Part shown: piece by piece, positions 24,218-32,677 of the stretch
Layout of the letters: every line of letters starts with the position of its first letter
Position numbering within the stretch: position 1 is the stretch's first letter
From: Aurantiacibacter poecillastricola
GTDB taxonomy: Bacteria > Pseudomonadota > Alphaproteobacteria > Sphingomonadales > Sphingomonadaceae
Assembly (NCBI RefSeq): GCF_030730945.1
Contig: NZ_JAVAMS010000001.1
Location: 372,001 to 436,000, forward strand
Direction of reading: 5' to 3'
DNA: 64,000 nucleotides
The notes under the pieces: model-generated
Databases searched by the model: none
What the model saw: the letters and a program-made list of their open reading frames with translations, nothing else
Told to the model about the DNA's origin: nothing
Program-made: the position numbers and the translations under genes

Positions 24218-24622
24218 TCAGCAACTGCCGACGTGACGCGCTTCTCCCTCAATCGAGAAAGGCGCTCCGCCATGGATGCCCTGGCTGCGAAGCTGAACGA
24301 TGTCCCGGCCTTCGCGGCGGATGGTCGTTCGACCATATCCGTTGCCGCGACAGGTGTATTGCACCGTCACTTCGCTCGGTTCATCCTGAACGACAAAGCG
24401 ATCGCAACCCGGCTGACGATGCCTTAGCTGGATAAGCTCCCTACCGCTTCGCACGCAAATTCGCCGAGAGGAGCTGTCGCCACGAAGGCGCAGTTCCCAC
24501 GTGCCCCGCTCCAGGCGATCGAGCATGGCGAGTTCGGGAGCCTGTGCCGACACCGGCGCAAGCAGGGCCGTTGCGGCAAGTACCGCACCGGCTGCACGCA
24601 ATGTCATTCCGGCAATTTTCAC
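24218..24622 (-). CDS. Secreted DUF3617-like small protein
   Basis: This 134-residue protein has a signal peptide (GMTLRAAGAVLAATALLA, cleavage after VSAQA). The mature part RLERGTWELRLRGDSSSRRIC with VRSGRELIQLRH, VQYTCRGNGYGRTTIRRE and a C-terminal Cys fits the DUF3617 pattern of periplasmic proteins with paired cysteines; this is a moderate-confidence recall. The GTG at 24622 is chosen because AAGGAGG lies 8 nt upstream, against an ORF reaching 24694. It lies 76 nt after hslO on the same strand. Confidence 0.75.
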   Translation of the reverse strand: MKIAGMTLRAAGAVLAATALLAPVSAQAPELAMLDRLERGTWELRLRGDSSSRRICVRSGRELIQLRHRQPGCDRFVVQDEPSEVTVQYTCRGNGYGRTTIRREGRDIVQLRSQGIHGGAPFSIEGEARHVGSC

Positions 24623-24698
24623 GCCGCTAGCCTCCTTGAAATCGCTGTTTAGCACTGACCGCATGAACGACCAATTGCCCGACATGCGCGACAAAACG

Positions 24699-25595
24699 TT
24701 AATCCTGTATTGGGAAGACCCTGGAGCAAAACGCGCAATCGACGAGAATTATCCCCTCTTCATTGGCCATGTCGCGGCGGTCCTCCTTCGGAAAGCGGGA
24801 GAGGACATCCTCGAAGTGCTCGGCCGTACAACGGCATCCCTTCGCCAGGCGTGCGCCGGGACTGATGAGCACCTTCTCTTCCTCATGATACAGGCGCCAG
24901 ACGATTTCTTCGAGCGACAGCGCTGGTTCGACCAGTTCCTCGTGACGCAGGCTTTCGGCAAGAATGGAAATGTGCTCCCATTCCGGGGGATCCAGTTCGA
25001 CATGCAGTCGCTCCCGGCCTTCCTCGCCCTCGGGCAAATACTGAACCAGCAGTCCACCGGCCACCGTGCGCCCGGGGCCGGAGCGGATGGCCGTGCGTAT
25101 AAGGGTGGGAATCTGCTCGCTCTGGGCGAAGTAGCTTTCCACCGCGCGGGAGAGCGACGCGCCCTCAAGCGGCACGATGCCCTGATAGCGTTTGCCGGTC
25201 TTCGCGATGTCGAAGGTGATGGCGAGGTGCGCCTTGCCAAATAGCGATTCGAGTGTTGGATTGGCGCCTTCAGCGGCCATTGCCACCTCGTCATGCTCCA
25301 CATAGCCGCGTATGTGGCCATCGCGATAATCGCAGACCAGCAGGCTTACCGCCCCGCCCTCGCCTTGGGCCTGCATCGTGAGCTGGTCGCCCTCGCCCTT
25401 GAGGAGACCGCCCATCAGCGTGACAAGGACAAGAGCCTCGGCCAGGCAGTGCTTCAGCGCCGAGGGATATTCATGGGCCGACAGCACATCTTCCAGAACC
25501 GGACCAAGCCTTACGGCGCGCCCGCGCGAATCGCGCGAAGGTATGGAAAAACCCAGAAGTTCGTCGGAAAAGGTCTCAGATTGGAAATCGCTCAT
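24699..25595 (-). CDS. hslO: Redox-regulated chaperone Hsp33
   Basis: This 298-residue chaperone is activated by oxidation of its C-terminal zinc centre. The four cysteines are in GCRCTAEHF and VDCAFCSRVF. The N-terminal core contains ALVLVTLMGGLLKGEGDQLTMQAQ, RGYVEHDEVA, LAITFDIAKTGKRYQGIVPLEG and YFAQSEQIPT, typical of HslO. It lies 40 nt after argF in the argD-argF-hslO order common in sphingomonads. It is full length. Confidence 0.95.
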   Translation of the reverse strand: MSDFQSETFSDELLGFSIPSRDSRGRAVRLGPVLEDVLSAHEYPSALKHCLAEALVLVTLMGGLLKGEGDQLTMQAQGEGGAVSLLVCDYRDGHIRGYVEHDEVAMAAEGANPTLESLFGKAHLAITFDIAKTGKRYQGIVPLEGASLSRAVESYFAQSEQIPTLIRTAIRSGPGRTVAGGLLVQYLPEGEEGRERLHVELDPPEWEHISILAESLRHEELVEPALSLEEIVWRLYHEEEKVLISPGARLAKGCRCTAEHFEDVLSRFPKEDRRDMANEEGIILVDCAFCSRVFPIQD

Positions 25596-25635
25596 GCCCC
25601 TTATATGGGGCGCGGGAACCGCATGTGAAGCGCGG

Positions 25636-26598
25636 CTAGCCGAGCTTGCCGAAGCACCATAGCAAGATGGACTTCTGCGCGTGGATGCGGTTCTCCGCTT
25701 CGTCGAACACCACCGATTGTGGCCCCTCGAACACTTCTCCGCTCACCTCATCTCCGACATGGGCGGGAAGGCAGTGCAGGAAGACGGCGTCAGACTTCGC
25801 CTTGGCCATCAACGCCGAGTCGACACGGTATGGCTGCATTGCGTCGAGCTTCGCCGCGGCATGATCCTGGCCCATCGAAACCCACGTATCGGTTACGATG
25901 ACGTCGGCTCCTGCGGCAGCGGTCGAAGCATCGTCGGTCAGCGTTACCGAGCATCCGGCATCGCGCGCCATCCCGACGAACTCTCCCGAAGGCTCATAGC
26001 CCTTCGGGGTGGCAACGCGCACGTTGAACTTCATCAGCGCAGCGGCTTCCAGAATCGAATGCAGGACGTTGTTGCCGTCTCCGAACCAGGCGACCTCGAG
26101 CCCGGGTAGCGCCTTGCGATGCTCGATCATCGTAAGCAGGTCGGCAACGATCTGGCACGGATGCGAACGATCGGTCAGCCCGTTGATGATCGGAACATGC
26201 GCGTGATGTGCCATTTCCTCGATCTTGGCGTGATCGTCGGTACGCACCATGATGGCATCGGCCATCCGGCTGAGGACACGGGCCGTATCCGCAATCGATT
26301 CGCCCCGGCCCAGCTGTGTCGTCGCCGCATCGAGAACCAGCGCCGTCCCGCCAAGTTGCCGCATCGCGATATCGAAACTGGCGCGTGTGCGGGTCGAACT
26401 CTTCTCGAACACCATGGCCAGCACATGGCCGGCAAGGGGCTGGTCCGTATCGACCCGCCCCTTCGGCCAGCCGCGCCGCGCTCGCTTGCGATCTTGAGCG
26501 TTGTTTATCATCGCAGCAATCCCGTCTCCGCCCGCATCGGACAGGTCGAGGAAATTGCGCACCGCAGGTGCAACTTCGAGCGGCGTCGTATCGGTCAT
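25636..26598 (-). CDS. argF: Ornithine carbamoyltransferase
   Basis: This 320-residue enzyme makes citrulline from ornithine and carbamoyl phosphate. Signatures are [13 protein letters not shown] (carbamoyl-phosphate binding), [34 protein letters not shown] and the ornithine motif [11 protein letters not shown]. The ATG overlaps the argD stop by 4 nt. The product is cytosolic and trimeric by family. Confidence 0.97.
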   Translation of the reverse strand: MTDTTPLEVAPAVRNFLDLSDAGGDGIAAMINNAQDRKRARRGWPKGRVDTDQPLAGHVLAMVFEKSSTRTRASFDIAMRQLGGTALVLDAATTQLGRGESIADTARVLSRMADAIMVRTDDHAKIEEMAHHAHVPIINGLTDRSHPCQIVADLLTMIEHRKALPGLEVAWFGDGNNVLHSILEAAALMKFNVRVATPKGYEPSGEFVGMARDAGCSVTLTDDASTAAAGADVIVTDTWVSMGQDHAAAKLDAMQPYRVDSALMAKAKSDAVFLHCLPAHVGDEVSGEVFEGPQSVVFDEAENRIHAQKSILLWCFGKLG

Positions 26599-27785
26599 GC
26601 GGCTTGAGGAATCTCGTAATCCGCCGCACCGGCCGAAAGCTTTTCGATGAACTCGTCCATCTCGGCGTCCCCGATAATCAGTGGCGGCAGGAGTCGCAGG
26701 GTCGAATCACCAGCAGCCACCGTCAGCAATTGATGGTTGTCGCGCAGGTGCTGCATAAAAGGCCTGGGTTCGGCCTTCATCTTCAGGCCGAGCATGAGCC
26801 CCATGCCGCGCACGCCTTCGAACAGTTCGGGATAGTTGCCGATGAACTGCTCGATACGAGCACGAAGACGCTCCCCCTTGGCGCGCACTTCGGCGAGAAA
26901 TTCGTCATTCGCCACGGTCTCCATCACCGCTGTCCCTGCCGCCATTGCCAAGGGATTGCCGCCATAGGTGGAACCGTGCGTACCGAAGGTCATGCCGCGA
27001 GACGCCTTCTCCGTGGCGAGGCACGCCCCGAGCGGAAAGCCACCGCCGATACCCTTTGCCGTCGCCATGATATCCGGCTCAATTCCGAACTGCTCATAGG
27101 CATACAGCGTACCAGTACGCGCAACGCCCGACTGCACCTCGTCCAGCACGAGCATCAGGTCGTGCTCGTCGGCCAGCCGACGCAAGCCCTGCAGAAATTC
27201 CTTACTGGCCACGCGAATTCCGCCTTCGCCCTGCACCGGTTCGACAAGGAAGCCAGCCGTATGGGGTCCGATCGCAGCCCTTGCTCCTTCAAGGTCGTCG
27301 AACTCGACATACCTGAAGCCCGGCAGGAGGGGATTGAATCCCTTGTGCATCTTTTCCTGATTGGAAGCGCTAATCGTCGCCATGGTGCGACCATGGAAAG
27401 CATTCTTGAACGTGATCAGTTCGAACTTCTCGTCATTGCCGTCATGCTGGTGATAAGCGCGCGCTACCTTGATCGCAGCCTCCACCGCCTCGGCACCCGA
27501 ATTGGTGAAGAAAACCGTATCGGCAAAGGTCTTGTCCACTAGGCGCTGAGCCAGCGCCTCGCCCTGGGGGCTTCCATACAGATTGGAGACGTGCATCAGC
27601 TTCGCTGCCTGGCGCTGGATTGCACCGATGAGAGCGGGGTGCGAGTGACCGAGAAGGTTCACTGCGATACCGGCAGCAAAATCCAGATAGCGCGTGCCAT
27701 CCTCGTCAATCAGGTGGCAATTGTCGCCCTCCACCGGGCGCACGCCGCAACGCGGGTAAACAGGCATCAGCGGGGTGATCGACAT
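26595..27785 (-). CDS. argD: Acetylornithine aminotransferase
   Basis: This 396-residue class III PLP aminotransferase of arginine (and possibly lysine) synthesis has [54 protein letters not shown] and the PLP lysine in [14 protein letters not shown]. It is the first gene of argD-argF and probably hslO. The start at 27785 is followed by [12 protein letters not shown], the usual ArgD N-terminus. Confidence 0.96.
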   Translation of the reverse strand: MSITPLMPVYPRCGVRPVEGDNCHLIDEDGTRYLDFAAGIAVNLLGHSHPALIGAIQRQAAKLMHVSNLYGSPQGEALAQRLVDKTFADTVFFTNSGAEAVEAAIKVARAYHQHDGNDEKFELITFKNAFHGRTMATISASNQEKMHKGFNPLLPGFRYVEFDDLEGARAAIGPHTAGFLVEPVQGEGGIRVASKEFLQGLRRLADEHDLMLVLDEVQSGVARTGTLYAYEQFGIEPDIMATAKGIGGGFPLGACLATEKASRGMTFGTHGSTYGGNPLAMAAGTAVMETVANDEFLAEVRAKGERLRARIEQFIGNYPELFEGVRGMGLMLGLKMKAEPRPFMQHLRDNHQLLTVAAGDSTLRLLPPLIIGDAEMDEFIEKLSAGAADYEIPQAA

Positions 27786-27859
27786 GGCGATGTCCTTTTC
27801 GAATGACGAAAGCGGCCTCGAGAGACCGCATCATGCCGCGCATCTATTGGGTGTGAAGC

Positions 27860-27883
27860 GGCCGGTCAAACCCATGACCGGCC
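27860..27883 (-). terminator. Hairpin between the cold-shock gene and argD
   Basis: GGCCGGTCA (27860-27868) and TGACCGGCC (27875-27883) form a perfect 9-bp stem with a 6-nt loop, 33 nt after the stop of the cold-shock gene on the minus strand. No T-run follows on that strand, so termination strength is uncertain. Confidence 0.5.
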
Positions 27884-27916
27884 TGCCTCGAATCGGTTCC
27901 GGATTTGCTCCGGGCT

Positions 27917-28696
27917 TCAGCCCTGGACCGGCACCAGGTTGACAGCGGAATGCTTGCCACGTCGGTCAACCTCGAGATCGAACTCGAAGCGGTCGCCCTC
28001 GGCAATCCCGGGCAAGCCCGAGCGCTCCACCGCGCTGATATGGACGAAAGCGTCGTCCTTGCCGTCATCACGGGTGATGAAGCCGAAGCCCTTCATGGCG
28101 TTGAAGAACTTCACGGTGCCCACGGCCTTTTCGCCCGTAAGTTCGCGCTGCGGAGCGCGAGATTGCACGGCGATGACATCGCCCACAACCTGCAGATCGG
28201 CCGCGGAAATCTTTCCGCCGCGATCAACGAGGTTGAATTGCAGTTCCTGGCCTTCGGCGAGACCTTCGAGACCGGCGCGTTCGACCTGGCTGATATGGAC
28301 GAAGACATCTTCGCCGCCCTCGTCTCGCTGGATGAAGCCAAAGCCTTTCTGCGCGTTGAAGAACTTCACCTTGCCCTGTCCTGTGCCGACGACCTGCGCA
28401 GGCATGCCACCTCCGCCACCACCGCCGCCGCGCGGACCGCCACGACCCCCGCCGCCGCCGAAGCCGCCACCGCGGTTGCCGCCGCCGAAACCTCCGCGGT
28501 CACCACCGCCGAAACCACCGCCGCGATCATCGCCATAACGACCGCCGCCACCGAAGCGATCATCGCCTCCGTCGCGCCAGCCGCCGCCACCCTGATCCAT
28601 GGGCGGAGGTCCGTCCATGAAAGGATCGAAACCCTCTTCTCCGATATTGTCCCGCTTGTCGCGCCCCCGACCGCGACGCCCTCGATCATAGCCCAT
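27917..28696 (-). CDS. Double cold-shock-domain protein with Gly/Arg-rich N-terminal arm
   Basis: This 259-residue nucleic-acid-binding protein has two cold-shock domains, at about residues 106-172 and 191-257. Each has an RNP1 (KGFGFIQR, KGFGFITR) and an RNP2 (VFVHI, AFVHI). Residues 1-98 form a Gly-rich, RGG-like disordered arm starting MGYDRGRRGRGRDKRD. Tandem CSD proteins are common in Alphaproteobacteria, but the long RGG-type arm is unusual and would promote RNA binding or condensate formation. It is monocistronic and divergent from the DUF442-type gene; the leader of about 200 nt could be thermoregulatory. Confidence 0.92.
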   Translation of the reverse strand: MGYDRGRRGRGRDKRDNIGEEGFDPFMDGPPPMDQGGGGWRDGGDDRFGGGGRYGDDRGGGFGGGDRGGFGGGNRGGGFGGGGGRGGPRGGGGGGGGMPAQVVGTGQGKVKFFNAQKGFGFIQRDEGGEDVFVHISQVERAGLEGLAEGQELQFNLVDRGGKISAADLQVVGDVIAVQSRAPQRELTGEKAVGTVKFFNAMKGFGFITRDDGKDDAFVHISAVERSGLPGIAEGDRFEFDLEVDRRGKHSAVNLVPVQG

Positions 28697-28942
28697 GAAT
28701 ACGTAAAACCTTCAATCCCGCTCTTGGAAACCGCAGTTGGCGACGCGAGCGAACTTTTCACCAACAGGAAGCGGCGGACCTGCCCCGCAGCTTCGCATTT
28801 CGTTTATAACGGAGAAAGCGGCTGGATGCGAATGATTTAAGATTACGACCGGATTACACTTTCGGGTGACCCCGCTTCGTATTACTGCGTGCAGCGATCG
28901 ATAGCGGCCCCGCGCAGGGCTAAATCACGAGGAATAGCCGCA

Positions 28943-29383
28943 ATGTCCGACTTTCGCCGCCTTTCGGAAACCGTGTACGCCAGCCCGCAGATCACCCCCG
29001 ATGAGGTGGCCGAAGCGGCGCGAGACGGGTTCGTACTAGTCATAAACAACCGACCCGACGGCGAAGAAGCTGGCCAGCCCAGCGGCGATGCGATCGCGAA
29101 GGCTGCGCATGACCACGGAATCGACTACAAGGAGATTCCCGTCGACCACACTGGTTTCAGCGAACCGCAAGTAGAGGCGATGTCAGCCGCACTCAGTGGA
29201 ACCGATGGCAAGGTGCTGGCCTATTGTCGGTCCGGCACGCGCTCTACCAACCTGTGGGCACTGGCCCGGGCACACCAGGGCGCGGATAGCGGGGGATTGG
29301 TCGCGGCAGCTATGGATGCAGGCTACGATATTTCAGCACTAGCACCGACGTTGGAGATGTTGGCCGCCCGCGCCAAGGCGTGA
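28943..29383 (+). CDS. TIGR01244/DUF442 phosphatase or sulfurtransferase-like protein
   Basis: This 146-residue protein has the dual-specificity-phosphatase-like fold of the TIGR01244 family, with QITPDEVAEAARDGF, LVINNRPDGEE and the catalytic loop AYCRSGTRS (Cys-x5-Arg). Related domains are fused to sulfur-metabolising beta-lactamase-like proteins, so a persulfide or phosphatase role is possible. The start at 28943 is set by CGAGGA upstream; the longer frame to 28889 lacks family similarity. It is followed after 4 nt by a small membrane protein gene. Confidence 0.88.
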   Translation: MSDFRRLSETVYASPQITPDEVAEAARDGFVLVINNRPDGEEAGQPSGDAIAKAAHDHGIDYKEIPVDHTGFSEPQVEAMSAALSGTDGKVLAYCRSGTRSTNLWALARAHQGADSGGLVAAAMDAGYDISALAPTLEMLAARAKA

Positions 29384-29387
29384 CCCA

Positions 29388-29774
29388 GTGGCGACCCCTT
29401 TGCTGCAATTCGCCGGGTCGTTACTAGCAGTCGCAGTGCTTGTCGCGCTGACCTGGTTACTCGGATCGCAAACAGAACCGCGACTCGAATCCGAGCAGGA
29501 GGCACGGGAGTTGTTGCGCCACTCGCCAGGCGGATTCGAACCGGTCGAAATCGCCCTCGCCAATAACGGCTGCGCAGCCATTGCCAATGACAACGCCGGG
29601 CGACAGGCAGTGGTCGTTCCCCATGGCAGCCGGTTTGTAACGCGCATGCTGCCTGCCAACACGCCAATCACAATGCGCGGCGAAGTGTTGGACATCGAAG
29701 TCAATCCTCCCCTTGTCCTCGCGCTCGACGACAAGGCGAAATACTGGACCGGTGCTGACAATCTTGTAAATTAG
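29388..29774 (+). CDS. Small membrane-anchored protein of unknown function
   Basis: This 128-residue protein has one N-terminal membrane segment (LLQFAGSLLAVAVLVALTWL) and a periplasmic part containing NNGCAAIANDNAGRQAVVV and FVTRMLPANTPITMRGEVL. It starts with GTG, 4 nt after the preceding stop, and ends 4 nt before the hydroxylase gene, so the three genes form an operon. No family is recognised. Confidence 0.65.
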   Translation: MATPLLQFAGSLLAVAVLVALTWLLGSQTEPRLESEQEARELLRHSPGGFEPVEIALANNGCAAIANDNAGRQAVVVPHGSRFVTRMLPANTPITMRGEVLDIEVNPPLVLALDDKAKYWTGADNLVN

Positions 29775-29778
29775 CACG

Positions 29779-30678
29779 ATGGATTTCGATCCCGTCGCCA
29801 TTGCCATCCCGGTCTTCGTCGCGCTGATCGCGGGGGAGATTGTCTGGACGCGGCTGTGCGGTAAGCGTCACGCCTATGAATGGCGAGATACAGGCACTTC
29901 GCTCGCTATCGGTCTTGGCAGCACGGTAGCAGGAGCACTGACCGGTGGGTTGACAGCGGCCATGCTGGCCGGCGCGCATGCGCTTTCGCCCTTGTCGATC
30001 GGCTGGCAATGGTGGGCCTGGCCGCTTTGCTTCGTTCTCGACGATCTTGCCTATTACGTCTTCCATCGGAGCGCTCACCGCGTGCGGTGGTTCTGGGCGA
30101 GCCACGTCAACCACCATTCCAGCCAGCACTACAACCTCTCCACTGCCTTGCGACAAAGCTGGACGAGCTTTGTAGCCCTTTCCTTCATCTTTCGCCTGCC
30201 ACTGGCACTGGCAGGTTTCGAACCCGGGATGATCCTCGTCTGCGCAGGACTGACCCTCGTTTACCAGTTCTGGATCCATACCGAGGCGGTGAAGCGCCTG
30301 CCGGGGTGGTTCGAAGCGGTGATGAACACGCCTTCCCACCACCGCGTTCACCACGCCGTGAATGCGCGCTATCTCGACCGCAACTATGCGGGCACTTTCA
30401 TTGTTTGGGACAAGCTGTTCGGCACGTTCCAGCCCGAGGATGACGTGGAGCGCATACGCTATGGAATTGTAAGCCAGCTCGGCAGCTTCAACTTGCTGTA
30501 TGCGGTGTTCCACGAATGGGCTGCGATCGCCCGCGACGTTCGCAGCGCGCCTTGGGGGCACAAACTTTCCTATTTGTGGCGCGAACCGGGCTGGAGCCAT
30601 GACGGTAACCGCGAAACGTCCGATATGATTCGCAAACGCGCTGCCCGCGACCGTGACGAGGCCCGGCTACCTGGATAG
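29779..30678 (+). CDS. Fatty acid hydroxylase/sterol desaturase family protein
   Basis: This 299-residue integral membrane di-iron enzyme has the His boxes of the family: FHRSAHRVRWFWASHVNHHS, then HTEAVKRLPGW and THE-type later boxes in SHHRVHHAVN. About four hydrophobic segments are present. Members hydroxylate or desaturate lipids such as fatty acids, sphingolipids, carotenoids or sterols; with sphingolipid synthesis in this genome, a sphingoid or hydroxy-fatty-acid substrate is possible but unproven. It is the last gene of a three-gene operon, ending at a strong hairpin. Confidence 0.92.
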   Translation: MDFDPVAIAIPVFVALIAGEIVWTRLCGKRHAYEWRDTGTSLAIGLGSTVAGALTGGLTAAMLAGAHALSPLSIGWQWWAWPLCFVLDDLAYYVFHRSAHRVRWFWASHVNHHSSQHYNLSTALRQSWTSFVALSFIFRLPLALAGFEPGMILVCAGLTLVYQFWIHTEAVKRLPGWFEAVMNTPSHHRVHHAVNARYLDRNYAGTFIVWDKLFGTFQPEDDVERIRYGIVSQLGSFNLLYAVFHEWAAIARDVRSAPWGHKLSYLWREPGWSHDGNRETSDMIRKRAARDRDEARLPG

Positions 30679-30680
30679 CA

Positions 30681-30709
30681 AAAGGGCCGGACAATCGCTT
30701 GTCCGGCCC
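30681..30709 (-). terminator. Bidirectional terminator between the hydroxylase and ompA genes
   Basis: GGGCCGGACAA (30684-30694) and TTGTCCGGCCC (30699-30709) form an 11-bp perfect stem with a tetraloop between two convergent genes. On the minus strand it is followed by TTTT (complement of 30680-30683), and on the plus strand by CTTAATGTCTTT, so it can serve both genes. Confidence 0.85.
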
Positions 30710-30734
30710 CTTAATGTCTTTCCCAGATAGCCGC

Positions 30735-31856
30735 CTAGTTGCCCGAACCCGGGCCATAGGTGACTTCCACGCGGCGGTTCTGCAATTCGCGCACGCCGTC
30801 TGCGGTGGGAACCCGCGGCATGGTTTCACCGAAGCTCTCGCTGGATATGCGTGCCGCTGGAACGCCGTTGTCGGTCAGGTAATCCTCGACCGATTCGTTG
30901 CGGCGCTCGGCCAGTCCTTCATTATAGGCAGCGCTACCCGAACGGTCGGTGTGGCCGGCGAGCATGATAGAAGCACTGCCGCAGTCACCGTAGGCGGTGA
31001 TTGCACTGTTGAGTACCAGCGCCGCTTCCGAAGAAATCTCGGCCGAGTCCCAATCGAAGAACACGATATACGGTCCCTGATTGCAGGGAGCGTTCTGCGC
31101 CGGCGGGGGCGGCGGCGGCGGAGGAGGCGGAGGGGGAGGGGGAGGAGGAGGCGGGGGAGGAGGCGGCGGCGGAGCAGCCTCTTCCTCGCCACCGAAGTTG
31201 AACAGCAAGCTGACCAGGGCCGAGTGGCTGGTCACGTCATACGAAGTGTCGCGACCCAGCGTATCGGTAAACTCGAAATCCGAACTCGAGAAATAGCGAT
31301 ACTTGAGGCCAACTTCCGTGGTGCTCGAAAGCGGCAGGCGCACTTGCGCAATACCCTGCCAAGCCCATTCGTGATCCTCGTTGTCGAGGAACTGCGAGGA
31401 AGGATTCGAAGGGTCCTGCGTGTCGACTCCCATCCAGGTATGGCCAAAACCGCCACCGATGGAGAAAGCGACGTTGCCGTCATTGCCACCGAAATCCAGC
31501 AGGGCATTGGCCATTACCGAAGTAAGGCGCTGTTCGCCCTCATAGTCGGTGAAATCGGGCGGTCCGGCCACACCGACGCCGAATGCGCTGATCTCGGAGG
31601 TCTGTGCTTCCCTGTAGGAACCTTCGATCTCGGTGCGGACCGGGCCGAAGTCATAGCCGAGAACGCCGCCTACTTCCCAGCCAGCGTCGTAATCGGTGGT
31701 CACCGCTACATCCAGACCGGCGACATCAGCCTTGGTTTCGTCGAGAACGACGGCACCTGCATCGATACCTGCGTAACCTGCACCGTCCCGGGCCATGGCA
31801 GGCGCCGCCAGGGCGCAGGCCGCTACGCCGATGATAAGAGCACTCTTCCGGATCAT
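30735..31856 (-). CDS. OmpA family outer-membrane protein with 24-proline linker
   Basis: This 373-residue protein has a signal peptide (MIRKSALIIGVAACALAAPA), an N-terminal eight-stranded beta-barrel region (from about residue 23 to 220) and a run of 24 consecutive prolines (codons at 31101-31172). A C-terminal OmpA peptidoglycan-binding domain follows with IVFFDWDSAEIS, LAGHTDRSGS and LQNRRVEVTYGPG. The barrel includes FDFGGNDGNVAFSIGGGFG-like strands. AGGGGG lies before the ATG at 31856; an ATG at 31871 is weaker. The protein anchors the outer membrane to peptidoglycan. Confidence 0.94.
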   Translation of the reverse strand: MIRKSALIIGVAACALAAPAMARDGAGYAGIDAGAVVLDETKADVAGLDVAVTTDYDAGWEVGGVLGYDFGPVRTEIEGSYREAQTSEISAFGVGVAGPPDFTDYEGEQRLTSVMANALLDFGGNDGNVAFSIGGGFGHTWMGVDTQDPSNPSSQFLDNEDHEWAWQGIAQVRLPLSSTTEVGLKYRYFSSSDFEFTDTLGRDTSYDVTSHSALVSLLFNFGGEEEAAPPPPPPPPPPPPPPPPPPPPPPPPAQNAPCNQGPYIVFFDWDSAEISSEAALVLNSAITAYGDCGSASIMLAGHTDRSGSAAYNEGLAERRNESVEDYLTDNGVPAARISSESFGETMPRVPTADGVRELQNRRVEVTYGPGSGN

Positions 31857-32125
31857 TGAAATCCCCCTCACATTATTCCGGTGAAGCCTTAAATCGCACC
31901 GGACTCGGTGGCAACGGGCAACAAACGACCGAGTTTCGTATCATTTGCGCATGATATCGTCCGGAACGCGCGTAAAACTCCTTCCTCTCCACGACGAACG
32001 TCGACAGAACCACGCCAAATCAAAGCTTTGCGCGAATTCGGCTGGACCGATCACACCGCTGTTGCAAGAAAGTCACTCGCCCAACGCAAGCGCCGGACCG
32101 AATTTAGCGAGCGACAATTCGATTG
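31857..32125. other. Gap between ompA and the second PII gene
   Basis: This 269-bp gap holds the presumed ompA promoter on the minus strand and the 3' end of the PII transcript. I saw no ORF with family similarity and no strong terminator. It has lower GC than its neighbours. Confidence 0.4.
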
Positions 32126-32464
32126 TCAGATGGCGAGCTCGCCCGTCTCGCCGGTACGAATCCGCGTGATTCCGGCAACTTCGAGGACGAAGATCTTGCC
32201 ATCGCCAATGGAATCGGTGTTCGCCGCGTTGCGAATTGTCTCGACGATCCGTGGGGTCGTTTCGTCGTCCGCCACGATTTCAAGCCGCACCTTCGGCAGC
32301 ATGTTCACCGCATACTCGGCGCCGCGATAAATCTCGGTCTGCCCTTTCTGCCGTCCGAAGCCTTTGGCTTCGCATACAGTCATCCCGGCTACTCCGATTG
32401 CGGCAAGCGCCTCGCGCACCTCTTCCAGTTTGAACGGCTTGATGATGGCGACGACCATTTTCAT
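32126..32464 (-). CDS. PII nitrogen regulatory protein (second copy)
   Basis: This 112-residue PII trimer subunit starts [20 protein letters not shown]. The T-loop is [19 protein letters not shown] with the uridylylation Tyr51, and the ATP-site segment is [12 protein letters not shown]. It differs from the amtB-linked copy by Cys31 and a more divergent C-terminus. A terminator separates it from amtB, so it likely has its own promoter. It senses 2-oxoglutarate and energy state and modulates targets such as AmtB or NtrB. Confidence 0.95.
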   Translation of the reverse strand: MKMVVAIIKPFKLEEVREALAAIGVAGMTVCEAKGFGRQKGQTEIYRGAEYAVNMLPKVRLEIVADDETTPRIVETIRNAANTDSIGDGKIFVLEVAGITRIRTGETGELAI

Positions 32465-32548
32465 GAATGCTTCCCCTGTTGTTGCTGTCCGCCACTTCGG
32501 GGCGTGCTGTCACGTCTCTGTAACCGATCAGGCAGGGCGACTGGCAAC

Positions 32549-32583
32549 AAAAAAGTGGGCCGGAGCTTTGAAAGCTCCGACCC
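32549..32583 (-). terminator. Rho-independent terminator after glnK-amtB
   Basis: On the minus strand the stem (complement of 32571-32583 with 32557-32569, about 13 pairs including one G-U) is followed by AC and then six T residues (complement of 32549-32554). It lies 95 nt beyond the amtB stop and about 85 nt before the second PII gene, separating the two transcripts. Confidence 0.85.
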
Positions 32584-32618
32584 ATCCAAGTTGTACGTTC
32601 GCAGGAGGAACGATGGTT

Positions 32619-32664
32619 GGCGGGACCGGGGGAGAGGAGAGGAGAGGAGAGGTCCGGTCCCGCC
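32619..32664 (-). repeat. Hairpin with tandem pentanucleotide loop just after amtB
   Basis: GGCGGGACCGG (32619-32629) and CCGGTCCCGCC (32654-32664) form a perfect 11-bp stem. The 24-nt loop is four copies of a GGAGA-type unit on the plus strand, so in the amtB transcript it is a CUCUCC pyrimidine repeat, complementary to Shine-Dalgarno sequences. It starts 13 nt after the amtB stop. Confidence 0.7.
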
Positions 32665-32677
32665 AATTCGGTTACGC

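Noticed and set aside
31101..31172. G-rich plus-strand tract as a regulatory G-quadruplex
   Set aside because: It is explained by proline codons of the OmpA linker on the other strand; no separate function is supported.
32630..32653. A CRISPR-like or microsatellite repeat
   Set aside because: The units are 5 nt without spacers and lie in a hairpin loop; this is a simple repeat, not CRISPR.
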